64,000 nt of DNA from Mesodorylaimus sp. YZB2_4 (taxonomy: Eukaryota > Nematoda > Enoplea > Dorylaimida > Dorylaimidae). The notes beneath the pieces are model-generated. The model was not told where the DNA came from and searched no databases. It saw nothing but the letters and a program-made list of their open reading frames with translations. Shown piece by piece: positions 11,777 to 22,850 of this stretch. The translations under genes and the position numbers were made by a program. Every line of letters starts with the position of its first letter. Positions within the stretch are counted from its first letter, which is position 1. The stretch is from NCBI GenBank assembly GCA_030248295.1, contig JASANH010000153.1:37475-101474 (forward strand). The letters are read 5' to 3'.

Positions 11777-12085
11777 ATGTCAATGTGGACGATTTTGAGA
11801 ATGGCCCTGGCGACTAGCCCTCTGAAGTCTGATCACTCTGTGGCGCAAGATAGGGCGTGGCACATTTTTGGCCGCGTCGTGCCCAAGCGAAAAATTGTTT
11901 TCTTCAGTCAAAGCTTATTGATTCACATTGAGACCATATGTTTGATTGCGAATTTGATTTTCGGCATAAGAGACAAGAAATTGCGGATCGCCACGTTGGG
12001 CACATGCATTGGCTTTATGATTCTAGCGCCAAGCTTAAAGCTGCTGTTTAGCAAGAATGGGCAAGATCAAAGCTTTACTCATTAA
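11777..12085 (+). CDS. Small putative membrane protein
   Basis: This 102-codon ORF has a basic segment (VVPKRKIVFFSQ), then two hydrophobic stretches: SLLIHIETICLIANLIFG at about residues 47-64 and ATLGTCIGFMILAPSLKLLF at about 72-91. They are separated by a short charged loop (IRDKKLR). The layout suggests a two-helix membrane protein with both ends on the same side. Similar short two-helix ORFs occur in mobile DNA of other invertebrates as I recall, but I cannot name a family. It lies between Polinton-type remnants and may be element cargo. Confidence 0.4.
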   Translation: MSMWTILRMALATSPLKSDHSVAQDRAWHIFGRVVPKRKIVFFSQSLLIHIETICLIANLIFGIRDKKLRIATLGTCIGFMILAPSLKLLFSKNGQDQSFTH

Positions 12086-12370
12086 TAGACTATGAGGGTT
12101 CTTTCAATATAATTCAAAATCTCTTAAGTAATGTAACGTATTATGCTCTCTGTCCTAATAAATATACATGCGCAGTCAACGCTTTTTATCATGGGCTTCT
12201 GGAAAAATAAATTGCGATGGTTGTTATCCTGAATTTATTTATCGTAAGTGTATAGGAGTACTGTACCATTTTTTCAATAAAACACATAAAACAAAAATGC
12301 AAGTGAGAAGGAAATATAGGGGTAACATCAATCCTTGATCATTCTAAATCAAACATTTGATTTTACATTG

Positions 12371-12907
12371 TCAAAAAAGTGTACTCATCAGTTTTGGCAG
12401 CTTCTCAATCATGTGGCTTTGTAGTTTCTTTAAATTCATTCCACATGTTCCGCATCCGAATTTTGGTTCGACAACAAGCACTTGCTTGTTAAATGGATTG
12501 TAGACCACCAATAACATAGACTGGGCTTTGTTGAGGGCCATTGTAATCTGGCGAGTGTACCACATTTTGTCGTGGGTTAAGGAACCCATTCGCCATTGAG
12601 AATGCTTCTAATCAAGTGAAACGTCTTTCGGCTCTTAATTAATTCTCCGATCGATTTCGGTTGAGCGTTTGGGAGTTGATAGATGGTTTTGATTATGAAC
12701 GGTTTGTAGCCATCGCTAGCCGTTTTGACGTACCCATCCATATGCCAGGCCGCATGTTGACGCATCCAAATTCGAAATGTTGAAGAGGGCCATTAGATCT
12801 TTATTGGATTGGCCCGAAGATGACATCTTCGTACCGACTGTTTCATTGCTTGTGTTTGGACAGGGCGCTGTGCGGTTAGTTTGCTCTTCGTGTGTGACGA
12901 TTAGCAT
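12371..12907 (-). pseudogene. Frameshifted unknown gene
   Basis: ORF 12765-12577 (GYKPFIIKTIYQLPNAQPKS and IGELIKSRKTFHLIRSILNG) and ORF 12589-12371 overlap by a few codons in different frames. Read across the overlap they look like one protein with a single-base shift near 12585. The C-terminal piece has TRQITMALNKAQSMLLVVYN and a CGTCGMN motif that may bind zinc. Composition is convincing for a former gene, but I do not know the family. An upstream ORF (12907-12716) overlaps in another frame. It may belong to the Polinton remnants of 5-10 kb. Confidence 0.4.
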
Positions 12908-13018
12908 TGTATACAGTATGACTTCACGCGATGAGAGCGAGTCGACTTGTCTTTATTTGGACCAATGACGACAAGTGGTGAGTGATTACTTCTTTGACGA
13001 TAATTGGAACGATGTGTC

Positions 13019-13440
13019 CATATTTAGGGACTATGACCATATTTCAGACACCATAATATGGTCGTGGTCTGTAATATGGTCATAGTGTCCCGCCCGGAAT
13101 ATGGTCATAGATTATTTGGGTGACCACGCCCGTGTTTAGGAGACCATGACCATATTCGAGACCATGACCGTTTTCGGGGCCATGACCATATTTTGGACCA
13201 TGACCGTGTTTGGAAGGCCATTACCATATTTCGGACCACGACCATATTTAGGACCACGACCACGTTTGGGTGACCATGAAAATATTTGGGAGATCATGAC
13301 CATGTTTGGAACCATGGCCATATTTTGTGACCATGACCATATTTGGGAGATCATAACCCTGTTTGGAACCATGGCCATATTTTATACACTGTGTCCATAT
13401 TTTAGAACCTGACCATCTCTGGGTGGCGATGACCTAATAA
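13019..13440. repeat. Minisatellite of CCATGACCATATT-type units
   Basis: About 420 bases of degenerate tandem repeats built on GACCATGACCATATTTGG, with variants such as GACCACGACCATATTTAGGA and GGAACCATGGCCATATTTT. Spacing is about 17-19 bases, often pairing into ~35-base units. Overlapping ORFs on both strands (MVMVPNMVMIS-like and MTIFGTMAIF-like) are by-products of the repeat and are not genes. Confidence 0.9.
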
Positions 13441-14960
13441 TCTTATCACTTCGTAGCCATGTACGGGTGGGCTTATCATTATACTTAAAGCATTGCCTAT
13501 GCTAAAACACGTGCCACCTCAAATTGACAGACGTTCAGCTCCTCCCCTCTGCTACTGTGGCTGATGCAACAGGAGGCGTGGCAAATATCTAAGGGATAAG
13601 ATATTAGGTAATCTGCCAAGACTATTTTTCCTGCCAGCATACCCTCAGAAGAGCATTGATGTTCTCGTATTAAGAATCGCAGGCGTTCAACGCATTGATT
13701 GCTGTTCTTGGCAGTTAATTATTTCCCGTACATGAAAAGCTTGCTCGCCAAAGATCGTATTCTGCCAAGACTTCATCCACCGACGCCACATGATCTTTGT
13801 ACATTTGCGCGACCTCCATAATCGATTAATTCAAGCTACGCCGTTTCTTTTGTCTTTTCTCAGGGTGTCTTCTTTCAATTCAAAAACAGCAGAGTAGATT
13901 ATAGATTAAAATAACATGATGGAATGGGCGATGAAATGTTCATAAACATGCCGAATTGAGCAGGGATCAAACGTTGCGAATGGAAAACGCCATTTCTGTG
14001 ATAAGTAAATCGCTCTTGTAATCGCCCCTTCAATTCAATCAGATATTTCTCGAATATTTGTGCCAAATAATGATCAACGACAATGTAATGATTAATCGTG
14101 GGTACACGTTTCAGTGAGAAGGGCGCAAAACACGAATCCAGGGCTGCTTTGCGTCCCGCCATCTTGCAAAAATGCGACGCAAACAGAACAGAACATATGA
14201 TATAAGTGGCAATCACACAACTAGCCTTCTCACCACCCAAATGCAGGCTAACTGCCTGCTGCTATCGGCTGCTAGAGATCATGGCACCAATTTAAACAAT
14301 TCGTGATCACTAGCAACGCATCCTGCAATTTGATACAGTACCTACATCTCTTGTTTAATCACTTGTGGTCGAGTTCTCTCAAGGGCTCAACTTGAATAAC
14401 ATGAGCAGGGTCCCCGCTGTGGCCACTTCTCTAGGTTCGCAGGGGCCCGTGGCCCACTGTGCCCACCCCTTGCGTACGCCACTGCAGTTGGGGGAGAATT
14501 TGTTGTGAAACCACAAGGTACGTGGTTCGGCTCCATCATGGATTCCAATTTTTGGATTTTGTTTTTTCCCGCGTGGCAGAGGCACTTCACTGTTAACATA
14601 GAATATATAGGTGATCTTGGATTTTGTTTCCAAGTAGGGGATAAGCTATCGGATACGATGAGCGCATAAAAAAAGTAATGTTTTTTGCCTGGCTTCTATA
14701 TATCTACATACTAAAAAAAAAGTGCGTTCGTGATCAGGAAAGAAATTTGTTGCTGATATGTCAGAATAGTCGTCCTGTTAGGCGGACCGTACGAATAATC
14801 TTGGGCGCGCGGCTGCAAGTTCCGTTTAAGGTTTATGCTTTCCAGAGGTTTGGATAAAGATGTTGGTAGTCAGTCACCCTATTGTTCAGTTGAACTATGT
14901 ATGCGCATGCAGTGTTTTAGTCAAACCTAGTTTGTCACAAAAACGAAAAACGGTCTTATT
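13441..14960. other. No recognised gene
   Basis: The longest ORF (14240-13899, minus, 113 codons) has ordinary composition with a hydrophobic start (CVIATYIICSVLFASHFC) but no motif I know. The 14395-14540 stretch is GC-richer than its surroundings. A B-box-like GTGGTTCGGCTCC at ~14522 lacks a convincing tRNA around it. No inverted repeats were found. Confidence 0.3.
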
Positions 14961-14964
14961 ATTA

Positions 14965-15693
14965 CCAAAAAAGTCTCTTATGACAGACTGGAAACTTTTA
15001 GACCAGACAATGCACACAGTGGATAACAAGGGCTTAGGATGGCTAGTCTAATCGGCCGCACGATGACAGGACCTCACATGCTGTTTAATGCTCACAGTGT
15101 GTAATCACGAACACACAGATGCTTGCCGATGTCAGCACTGAAACCACATAGTCTGTGTGAAGCTGCTGTTTGGAGAGGCTTCCTAAAGGATACCAGCTGT
15201 GCTGTTTTACACGATGGCAACCTAAATATGCTGGAGCTCTAGCGCTGCAAGAAGCGTGGCACAGCTCATCGTCAAATCCCAAACCTTGAGAGACATCCCT
15301 TTTCAACTTTATGTTCATGGCCATGTTTTACCACATCAGGAATGGCACATTTTGAGGACAGGGAAACACATTACACAAAACGATTTGCGAAGCCGGGGAT
15401 TAAACACTCGCTAGTAGTGCGCATTCAACCCGAGAGGCAGACACTTCTAGCCCACTATGTAGACCACAAACTGAATCTTACAATGACCCTGCTCGTTGCT
15501 TTCAAATCTGCTCTTCGCTCACGATTACTCGTGGTGCTGATAACTCATGCAGAAAAAGCAGCTCGTGCACTTTTTCTAATCGACCATGATTGCGATTCGC
15601 AGTGGCCGAGTAGACCAGCCATCCCAAGCCCTAGTTATTTAATGTGTGCATTGGCTGCTCTTAAAGTTTGAGTCTGTCATAAGGACTTTTTTG
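14965..15693. mobile_element. Short inverted-repeat (MITE-like) element
   Basis: Arms 14965-15060 and 15592-15693 are inverted copies. Both begin CCAAAAAAGTC followed closely by CTTATGACAGACT, and further in both carry CAATGCACACA and a GGGCTT-GGATGGCT block ending near TCGGCC. Arm identity is clearly above chance but reduced by indels. No transposase is present. The interior includes a segment (15313-15465) shared with 37328-37492. No target duplication could be defined with confidence. Confidence 0.6.
15313..15465 (-). repeat. Putative tRNA-derived SINE-like segment, copy 1
   Basis: Homologous to 37328-37492. On the minus strand both have an A-box-like segment (here complement of 15432-15454, containing GTGTCTGCCTCTC). 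About 35 bases later comes a B-box-like segment (GAGTGTTTAATCCCC here, GAGTGTTCGACTTGC in the other copy). Beyond this lies a shared non-tRNA body. This order is that of tRNA-derived SINE heads. No poly(A) tail or flanking duplication was found, so it could instead be part of a larger repeat. Confidence 0.4.
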
Positions 15694-16468
15694 GATATTT
15701 TTACTAGTGTTATTGAAGGGGACCTCACGCCTCCCTCAGGTAAGAAAGGAGTGAGCGAAGAAGATGGAGGCGAGAAGCCTACAGTAATTTATACCTGGCT
15801 CATAAGTGACCATTGAATTACATAATCACCTGCTAACTTATAACATCTATCCTGTCTTTCTTAAAGTTTTTTTATTGCACCACCTCAATAACTTTTTCGC
15901 TGGCCAACTTTGCAAATCATTCTCATCAATGAATCTCTTACTTCTTTAACGGTTGTTCTTGAATCTTTGAACACCTTGAAGTTAGAGGGTGCCAGACATG
16001 TTTGGTGGAAGGTTTACATTCCACTTTGTCCCACCGTAACTTCCTGCTGTGTCTATTTTCGCAGTAGATACACTACCAAGAGCCTCTTCTGACTGCCCGC
16101 TAATGCGTCCTTCACGAAGCTAACCAAAAAGGCCAAACAAACATGGACTTACTAGTAAGCCTGTCACATATCGACTTCAAGACTACATATTTTTGCCGCT
16201 CATATCCTTTGCAGAGTGTATTTCTCAGTAGACTGTTTGCATCATATCTACAGTATATTCTGCAGTTTGCATCGCGCCTTTTCAGATTAGCCGCGATATC
16301 TCACACTTAACTAAAGGCGACCCTTGCTCTAAGCTGGTGACTGCAAAACTCACATGAGAAGGTCACATGTATGTAACAAAGCGTGATTGCCACAGAATGT
16401 TGATAGATTATGAATCATTAATATTCATGTTCATTATACTGTGAGTTAATTCATGTATTTTTTCGTGC
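15694..16468. other. No recognised feature
   Basis: AT-rich sequence with no ORF above 60 codons other than 15910-16092, which has no recognisable motif. No repeats were noticed. Confidence 0.35.
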
Positions 16469-16476
16469 ACTCACAG

Positions 16477-16775
16477 TTCACGGCTGGATCGGATCGGATC
16501 GGATCCCATTCGTTCAAATCGGATATCCGATCCGATCCGAAAAAATCACCATCTGATAATAAATAAGTGATAATAAATACTGCTCATTTCCATAAGGTAG
16601 CGGCCTTTCGAAAAAAGTTGATGCGTTATTGATTGTTCGAAAAAATTACTAGTATTTCACATAATTCGATCCGAAACTCATCCAATCCGATCCAAAGCAT
16701 CTGATCTGATCCGGAAATTTTCCCATCCGATTCAGTCCAATCCAATCCGACAAACCCCCATCTAATCCGGCCATG
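16477..16775. mobile_element. hAT-like MITE with subterminal GATCCGAT repeats
   Basis: About 299 bases flanked by ACTCACAG (16469-16476) and ACTTACAG (16776-16783), an 8-base duplication with one mismatch. Ends are imperfect inverted repeats (CACGGCTGGATCGG against CATGGCCGGATTAG read inward). Inside each end are many copies of CGGATC/GATCCGAT in opposite orientation. An 8-base target duplication and short subterminal repeats are typical of hAT superfamily elements. No transposase is encoded, so this is a non-autonomous copy. Confidence 0.68.
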
Positions 16776-17012
16776 ACTTACAGTCGTGTCAAGGATGTTC
16801 TGTAAAGAGTGGTGAAAAAATTTTATTTGTGAGCGTATGGGATGTGTTCCGAACTCTATATTAATTTAACTGAAAAATTGATAAATGACTGCAGGTACCG
16901 CAGGTGCGTACAGTATGACCTTTGTTCCAGCTAGTATTGGACGGCTTAGTTTATGATTCTGTAGCCAAGGACTTACAGTTTTGTCGCCACATAGCAACTG
17001 TTTGCTTTTTAT

Positions 17013-18090
17013 TAAGGGGCCATACAAATACGACGTCATATGCAAATGAGGTATTTTTGACCCTCCTCCACCCCCCTGTTATGAGAATCGTTTTTCCTCT
17101 GACACCCTCTACAACTACAATGACGCGACGTCGTATTGGCAGACCCCCTTGAAGCCGATCTCTGACAAACTATTCCAAAATCCCCCAAGTTTTTACTGTA
17201 CTGTAGATCAAACAGATATTTTGTAGACCTTCAGATCGCCCAAGCGGATGAACTAAGTGGCCAGAGCGTACTTGGGATTCTCAGTTTGATCTTTAATCTG
17301 AGAACGAATCTTCAATTTTTTATGCAGAATGCTTTGTGGAGGTCACAGACGATTGCCTAAGTTGATGATGACTTGCATAGGATAAACTAATGCTCTCGAA
17401 CCGAACCTAAAGGTTTAGAACCGAAAGCAAAAAAACCGAGAACCAAACTGATTAGCCAGAACCGAGAATCAAACCGAACCAAAACATATAGAACCGATCC
17501 GGCCCTGAGCCCATACAGCCGACCCGAGCCCATACCCATTGGGACCACGCCCAGCGCGAAACCAGCCATGTTTTTTTCTAAATTGGACCCAAAGTTAACC
17601 AACCACTTTGTTGCCATGTTTTTAAAGTTTAAAAAATTCAAAGTGAAAGCTCAGAAACCAATAAACAATTTCAATTTTTCGACCATTATAATAGATTATT
17701 AAAAATATTCTGCACAGTTTCATTAGTATCCGCAGAAGTCATAATTTAGTGGGATTTGAAAAAAGTTCGGGGAATCTGGATTTGGCTTCTTGACCTAACT
17801 AAATTCAGAGTTTTGACCAGTCACCCAAACCTATGGACATAACGCTCACTCCAACCCAAGAACCCACTTGGTCTTCGGGTGGGGTTGGGTTTAGGACCAC
17901 TCGCAGGACCTGAATTGGCGTTGCTATGAGCAGTTTGTAGTGTGTACCGGCGGCAGTATGACCTTAGAATATCCAGCGAAAAAACGACGTCGTATTTTGC
18001 TCGACCCCCTCCCCCTGTCATACAAAACAATTTTTTTTAGGCGACTCCATTCCCACCTGCTGTACGACATCGTATTTGTATGGCCCCTTA
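17013..18090. mobile_element. Inverted-repeat element with GGGGCCATACAAATACGA ends
   Basis: The left end TAAGGGGCCATACAAATACG (17013) and the complement of the right end (to 18090) match for about 23 bases, continuing as GACGTC against GATGTC. Behind each are a second GACGTCGTATT block and C-rich stretches, so each terminus spans ~110-140 bases. Flanking ATT on both sides may be the target duplication. GGGGCC-type ends followed by an A/T-rich ACGTC block occur in abundant non-autonomous elements of many invertebrates. The interior has AACCGA/ACCCGA-rich patches (17395-17545, 17820-17905) that may be a nested hAT-like insertion. No transposase ORF is present. Confidence 0.62.
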
Positions 18091-18804
18091 TTCCCAATTT
18101 TCCGCAAAGGCCAACCTGGATATTCATGCATCGTTACAAAAGGTTAATCGCCCACTTTAAAACAAGAAATCCAAATGGATGACCTCACTTGTGAAACAAT
18201 GCACATCTCTTTTTTACTGCTTTTTTTATAGCCGAACCATTGGCAAAACACTTATGTCTATTGTATTTGCCACCGATTCCCCATCCCTTGCTCCTATTGT
18301 ATCATTAGCAGGACAAGCGCGCCAATTTTTTGTCGCTGCTTTGATCTAGTGATTTGCGTATGTTCGAATATACCGCTCATATACATAATGCATAGTTTTT
18401 CGCATTGGATCATATGATCTGAGGTCATTTTTTGTCGTGCAATCGGCTATTATGTCGCGTCCGCTGTATTGTCTCGCGCTATTGTCTCGATCATTTATGT
18501 GGATTGTGTATCACTTGTGGCTGTTTAATGTATGTCTGATTTTGAGAGGTGACCGACTTGTTCACTTGACCGACTATAAAGGTTCTAGCAGTTAAAAGGC
18601 TTGTGCCTAACAATTAAATCGAAGAATTGGCACATAACAAAAATCACATCGGGCGGTTTTGTGATGAGTCGTTTAAATATACAGTATACTGTCCAGATAT
18701 GACTATTACTCTCGTCGGAAGGCCTTGTGTCTGCTCGAATTCACTATCGACTTTGACACCACTTGGGACATAGCCCCAATCATGACAATGTCCTGCTGTG
18801 TCGA
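18091..18804. other. No recognised feature
   Basis: No ORF of note and no clear repeats. The right part leads into the BEL/Pao LTR fragment; sequence at 18740-18804 has no match in the first LTR. Confidence 0.35.
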
Positions 18805-19250
18805 GCCTATCGCGAGCAGTGAATCATTCTAACAACATTTCCAACTTCTCCTAACCTTTGCCAACTCAGTTAACATTTCTCGCTTTCCCAACCTTTTGTA
18901 ACTACTCCATGATCTTTCCCAAAGCCTTACCTTCCCAACTACCTAAATCTTTCCCATTGCATTATTTTCCTGAAGGCGTCACCTTTTTAGCAAGGTGACC
19001 TATATCTCATTCCTTCTCGCTTTCACTTGCATTCTAGTTTATTCTAACTAGCTGGATATATAAAAAAGGGGTTTCGACTGACTGGCAGCTTATCCATTGG
19101 ATTATGGGCTCACTGGTTAATATACCGCTTTATAATAATAAAAACACAAACCCTGATTGGTTGTGTCCTTTGCATGGTAGGAGAGCGTGCAGAACATTTT
19201 TCCTGGCTAATTTCATTGACACTTCGAATTCCACTTCATTTCCTTCCTTC
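18805..19250 (+). repeat. BEL/Pao LTR, second copy
   Basis: 18805-19090 matches the LTR at 2298-2590 over most of its length, with the same TATA box (GGATATATAAAAAAGG, ~19054-19069). Beyond the region lost in the first copy, an AATAAT-AAAAACAC stretch near 19137 may be the poly(A) signal. It is followed directly by remnants of a BEL/Pao coding region in the same orientation, so this is the 5' LTR of a shortened element. Confidence 0.65.
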
Positions 19251-20150
19251 ACCTACCCCCATTCATCAACCTTCTGAGCCTGTAGCCAAATGGCAAGGGT
19301 CGTCCATGCGTTACGAGCTGTTTGTCGAGGTTAAAATCGACTAGGAGATCAACCCGGATCAGGTCAAGAATCGACCCGGAGACCAATCCGTGTGGAACGC
19401 TGCCTTCATTACTGAGCTTGACAAATACCACGACCTTCTTTAATGAACGAAATTCTCTTTTAAAGAACATCAATGACAGTATCCCGGCCTCGACCAGCAG
19501 AAAGAAGCTGACCAAGAAGCGGCTGGAGAACAAATCGAGAGCGACAGCAAACTGCTCAGCGACGTCGATCGAATACTGGTTAAAACTAGAGCGACAATCG
19601 AACAGTAGACCCAGCAAGAATAAAAGCGCAGGGCAGCCACAGCTAGGCCTGTGGCGCCCATCCAGCAACAAGCTGTGATTGCAGCTTAACTATGTGCCCG
19701 TCAGCCAGTCATCAAATTGCCCTAGTTATCATTTCCAACGTTTGACATTCAGCCGAAACGAAACCCTTTCAGGTTTCGTTCGTAATCAAATGAATGCACT
19801 CCGTAAACATTCTGATATCTCATTTCGCTATGTCCCAACAGAGGACAACCCCGCTGACATCGCCTTCAGAGGAGCAGCCCATGCTTTCTTGTCAGCAAGA
19901 AATCTCTAATGGCACGATCCCAAATGGCTAGCATTCGCAATCACTGATAAGTGGCCCGCACAGGATCGTGCCTTGAAAATTAACCAAGCCACAAAAAGCA
20001 GCGCCATGTCGGAGGTACGACTAATTTGCATCATGTCCTCAGCAGTAGAGCATACCACGCCCGGCATCAGAGCGGTCATCGATCACAGTCAATATTCATC
20101 ACTGCGCCGCTTATTGCGTGTGACTGCCTGGTGCCTATGTAGTGTTGATA
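19251..20150 (+). pseudogene. Internally deleted BEL/Pao element (gag start joined to pol RNase H/integrase region)
   Basis: After the LTR, ORF 19322-19678 is Ser/Arg/Lys-rich (SRLKSTRRSTRIRSRIDPET) and sits where gag begins, though it has no diagnostic motif. From ~19690 the sequence is BEL/Pao pol: RYVPTEDNPADIAFRG followed by LWHDPKWLAF-type sequence and then YSSLRRLLRVTAWCLC. That is the end of RNase H and the start of the integrase region. The reverse transcriptase is missing altogether, so gag and late pol are joined by a large internal deletion. A stop at 19907-19909 separates two parts of the pol stretch. Homology ends near 20150, so no 3' LTR is seen. Confidence 0.72.
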
Positions 20151-20159
20151 TCGTTAGCG

Positions 20160-20270
20160 AAAAAAAAATCGTTTATCGTTACAGTTAACGATATCCTCCC
20201 AAAAAGATATCGTTACCGATAATCGTTAACGGGTTCTAAAAAATATCGTTGACGCGTTAAAAATAGTTAT
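20160..20270. repeat. Cluster of ATCGTTA-type palindromic repeats
   Basis: Within ~110 bases there are many copies of (G)ATATCGTTA, AATCGTTAACG and their complements in both directions. It resembles the dense short repeats in the subterminal parts of hAT-like elements (compare 16.5 kb and 33.2 kb). No second terminus was found, so it may be one end of a truncated element. Confidence 0.5.
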
Positions 20271-20659
20271 TTTGAAAAGTATGAAAAAAAAAGACATGCT
20301 GGGGGAATCTACGGCTAACAGAAACAGCTCTCACGCACCGCACAGCTAACAAAAAAAATTTCACATTCGAGTGATATCCGTTCGAAAATCCAGTTCTCCG
20401 CGCATGAAAAAAATTATTCGCTCGAGTCTAAAAATCGCATCCTCAAAAGAAAAACCCATGTTATGAAAGCTTTGAGAAAAATTAAATTTTTCGTTTGTAG
20501 CTTCAGTAGGTTTTGCTATGGACGTGATTTCAGTACTTTTTTGTTGTCGTCATCTTCCGTCATCCCCCTGGAACAGTGAAACGTGCATTTTGGAATTAGA
20601 AAACGGCAGAGCCGTTTTGAGGGAAATTTTTCACTGCTATTGGCAATGGTCAACCATCA
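20271..20659. other. No recognised feature
   Basis: AT-rich sequence with no supported gene. ORF 20518-20757 runs into the inverted-repeat arm that follows and has no motif. Confidence 0.35.
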
Positions 20660-22790
20660 CACTGAAATGCACAAAAAAGACTTCTAAGGCCTCTATTAGA
20701 GATGATATTGAGGAAATAGTTATTGCAAAAGGTCTTAAAGCACAATTGTGGGAGTGACATCAACGTTTCGCTTTACTTCTAAAAATGGGCGGAACAGTTT
20801 AAATTTGGCGCCTCACAGGTACTCGTCCGCCAAATTCAAGTTCAAGTTCAAGTTTCACTGAGGTCCTAGGCAGCTTGCGCGCACTTGCAGGCAGAGACAT
20901 GATATAGATTACAAAAAAACAGACTGAATCGTCAAAACATAGAATAAAACAGGCTGAATCGCCAAACTCACAGTATCTAAGAAAAAGTCATGGCACGAAT
21001 ACTTGAACGGAACTGATTCAAACTAGATAAAGCAATATCCTCAGATAAAGAATTTCACACAGTTAAAGCAGAAAAAAAGGATTGCAGGATTGCAATATGC
21101 AATGCCGCCAGGATTGCAATAAGGTGCGCGTTGGCGCGAGACAGAAAAAGCATGAAATAAGTAACATCTAAAAGGGTTCTCTGTGCGACAGAGTATCCAC
21201 GCGAGCTTATGTGCGTAGGATACTCTGTCAACTTTCGCCACCCTATCTGGACAGGATCCTGTCCCGTGTGCTGTAAGATAGGCCGAGGAGGGCTTGAGGG
21301 CGCGCCCCAAGGGTTATGCTTTCGATGGCGGAGCAGACCTTGCGAGGGTTATGCTCTTCATGGGAAGAGCAGACCCTAAAGCAAACCTTGGCGAGAAACT
21401 TTGTTTCAATGGAATTTTTTGCGTGAAATTTAGGTAAAACTACCAAAAATGCATTATTACTGTGGGTTCAAATTTTATTGAACTCTCCGGTTTTATTTCT
21501 AGGAAAATGCTGTTATCGGGGGAACAAATCATCGAAAATTTCGCCCATATGTAATCGCATCACACATCGGAACATTTTTTATTCTCGAAGCGAAGAAAGG
21601 CAGGTGAGATAGTTTATGAATTCACAAAAGCGTGGTTTTTTCCCTCAGTTAGAGAATTCTAGGCATTCTATGCGGATTTAGGGGGATTTTGTGGTTTAAC
21701 AAAAAAAGAAATTATGTAGGAAGTTATGAGAATGAGTAAAATCAACCACCCGGTTTTGTAAAATTCCCGGACTACTTATATAGTCACTTTATTGCTCTAC
21801 GGAAAAGAATGGTGTGCATTGGTATTTTTTCTTGCTATTAGAGTCGCTAACTTTTCGAGGTTGTTTAGTTATGTATGCTCATTTTATAGATCGGTGCTCT
21901 AAGACAAATCAAAAAATAGTGGAATTGGAGTATTTTTGTCGATTTGAATATTGTAAGATAGCATTGAGTGTTTTTAATATTAAAAAATGTTCTCGAGACT
22001 GAAAGATGACAATTTTCGTTTAAGAACCTAAGTCTTCCGTTGATGAATTGATAAATCAAACTTGGTTTTTTGGTTTTTATCTGTGTTCGCACTCTTTATT
22101 TCTTGATCTCCATGATGAATCCAACGAAAACGATGTGCCTGGGTCTGAATTTGAATTTGCGTATTCTTCGTTTTGGTTTTTTTTGCTTCCCTGAGTTTCA
22201 CGAATGATAAAAGAACGCAAAAAAAGTAAAGTACGAGCCAAAATCTGGAAGTATAGCGGTTACAGCATAACGGAAGTATAACGAAAATTTCCGAAAGGAA
22301 ACAAAACAGTGGTTGAAACCTGACCCTCAATTCATTCAACATGCAACGAGCAATTTATTTATAGGCGTTCGCAAGAGGCACTTTTGAATCTGCAAGAAAA
22401 CATTCGCGTACAGTAAATTCGTGGTCGTGTTTTATGTTGCTCTTACTGCAGCGTCGTGTCGTGTAGCTTTTCGCGTTCGCAACTCCAGTTAACAAACTTC
22501 TCAACGGAACAACACGAGCACTGATTCAGTTTCACTTCCCCCTCGATCTTCTTATTACATCATCTGTGCATTTTCTGTCTTGCGCCATTGAGCACCATCA
22601 TTGCAATGCCTGCAGAAGAATACCTGTGACGCGCCAAATTTAAACTGTCATTCTCATTTCTGGAAATGAAGTGAGAAGTCGACGTCACTTTCTCGGTTGT
22701 GCTGAAAAGTACTTTTCAACGACTATTTTCGCGATATAATTTCAAAAATAAACCTCGAAAGTATATTTTGTGCATTTTAGCGTAATGCTC
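20660..22790. mobile_element. Terminal-inverted-repeat element, copy 2 (long form)
   Basis: Left arm (20660-20815) and right arm (22620-22790) are inverted copies of the same termini seen at 6305 and 7265. Shared landmarks are ATAGTTATTGCAAAAGG, a GTGACRTC-ACGTTTCGCTT-like run and CTGAAATGCACAAAA. The 2.1-kb interior has no large ORF. ORFs near 21041-21446 (minus) and 22028-22342 (minus) have no known domain. A small tandem duplication (GGGTTATGCT...GAGCAGACC) lies at ~21310-21375. The copy is longer than that at 6.3-7.3 kb, so the two are differently deleted or diverged members. Confidence 0.65.
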
Positions 22791-22850
22791 GATCACCTTG
22801 AGCATGCTGAACCAGTTCTATAAGCGTTCGAGGAGCCTTAAAATACTTAA

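Noticed and set aside
13136..13412. Two ORFs with MVMVPNMVM-like and MTIFGTM-like repeats
   Set aside because: Both arise from the same minisatellite read on opposite strands.
14395..14540. tRNA or small RNA gene in the GC-richer patch
   Set aside because: A B-box-like segment exists, but no matching acceptor stem or A box was found.
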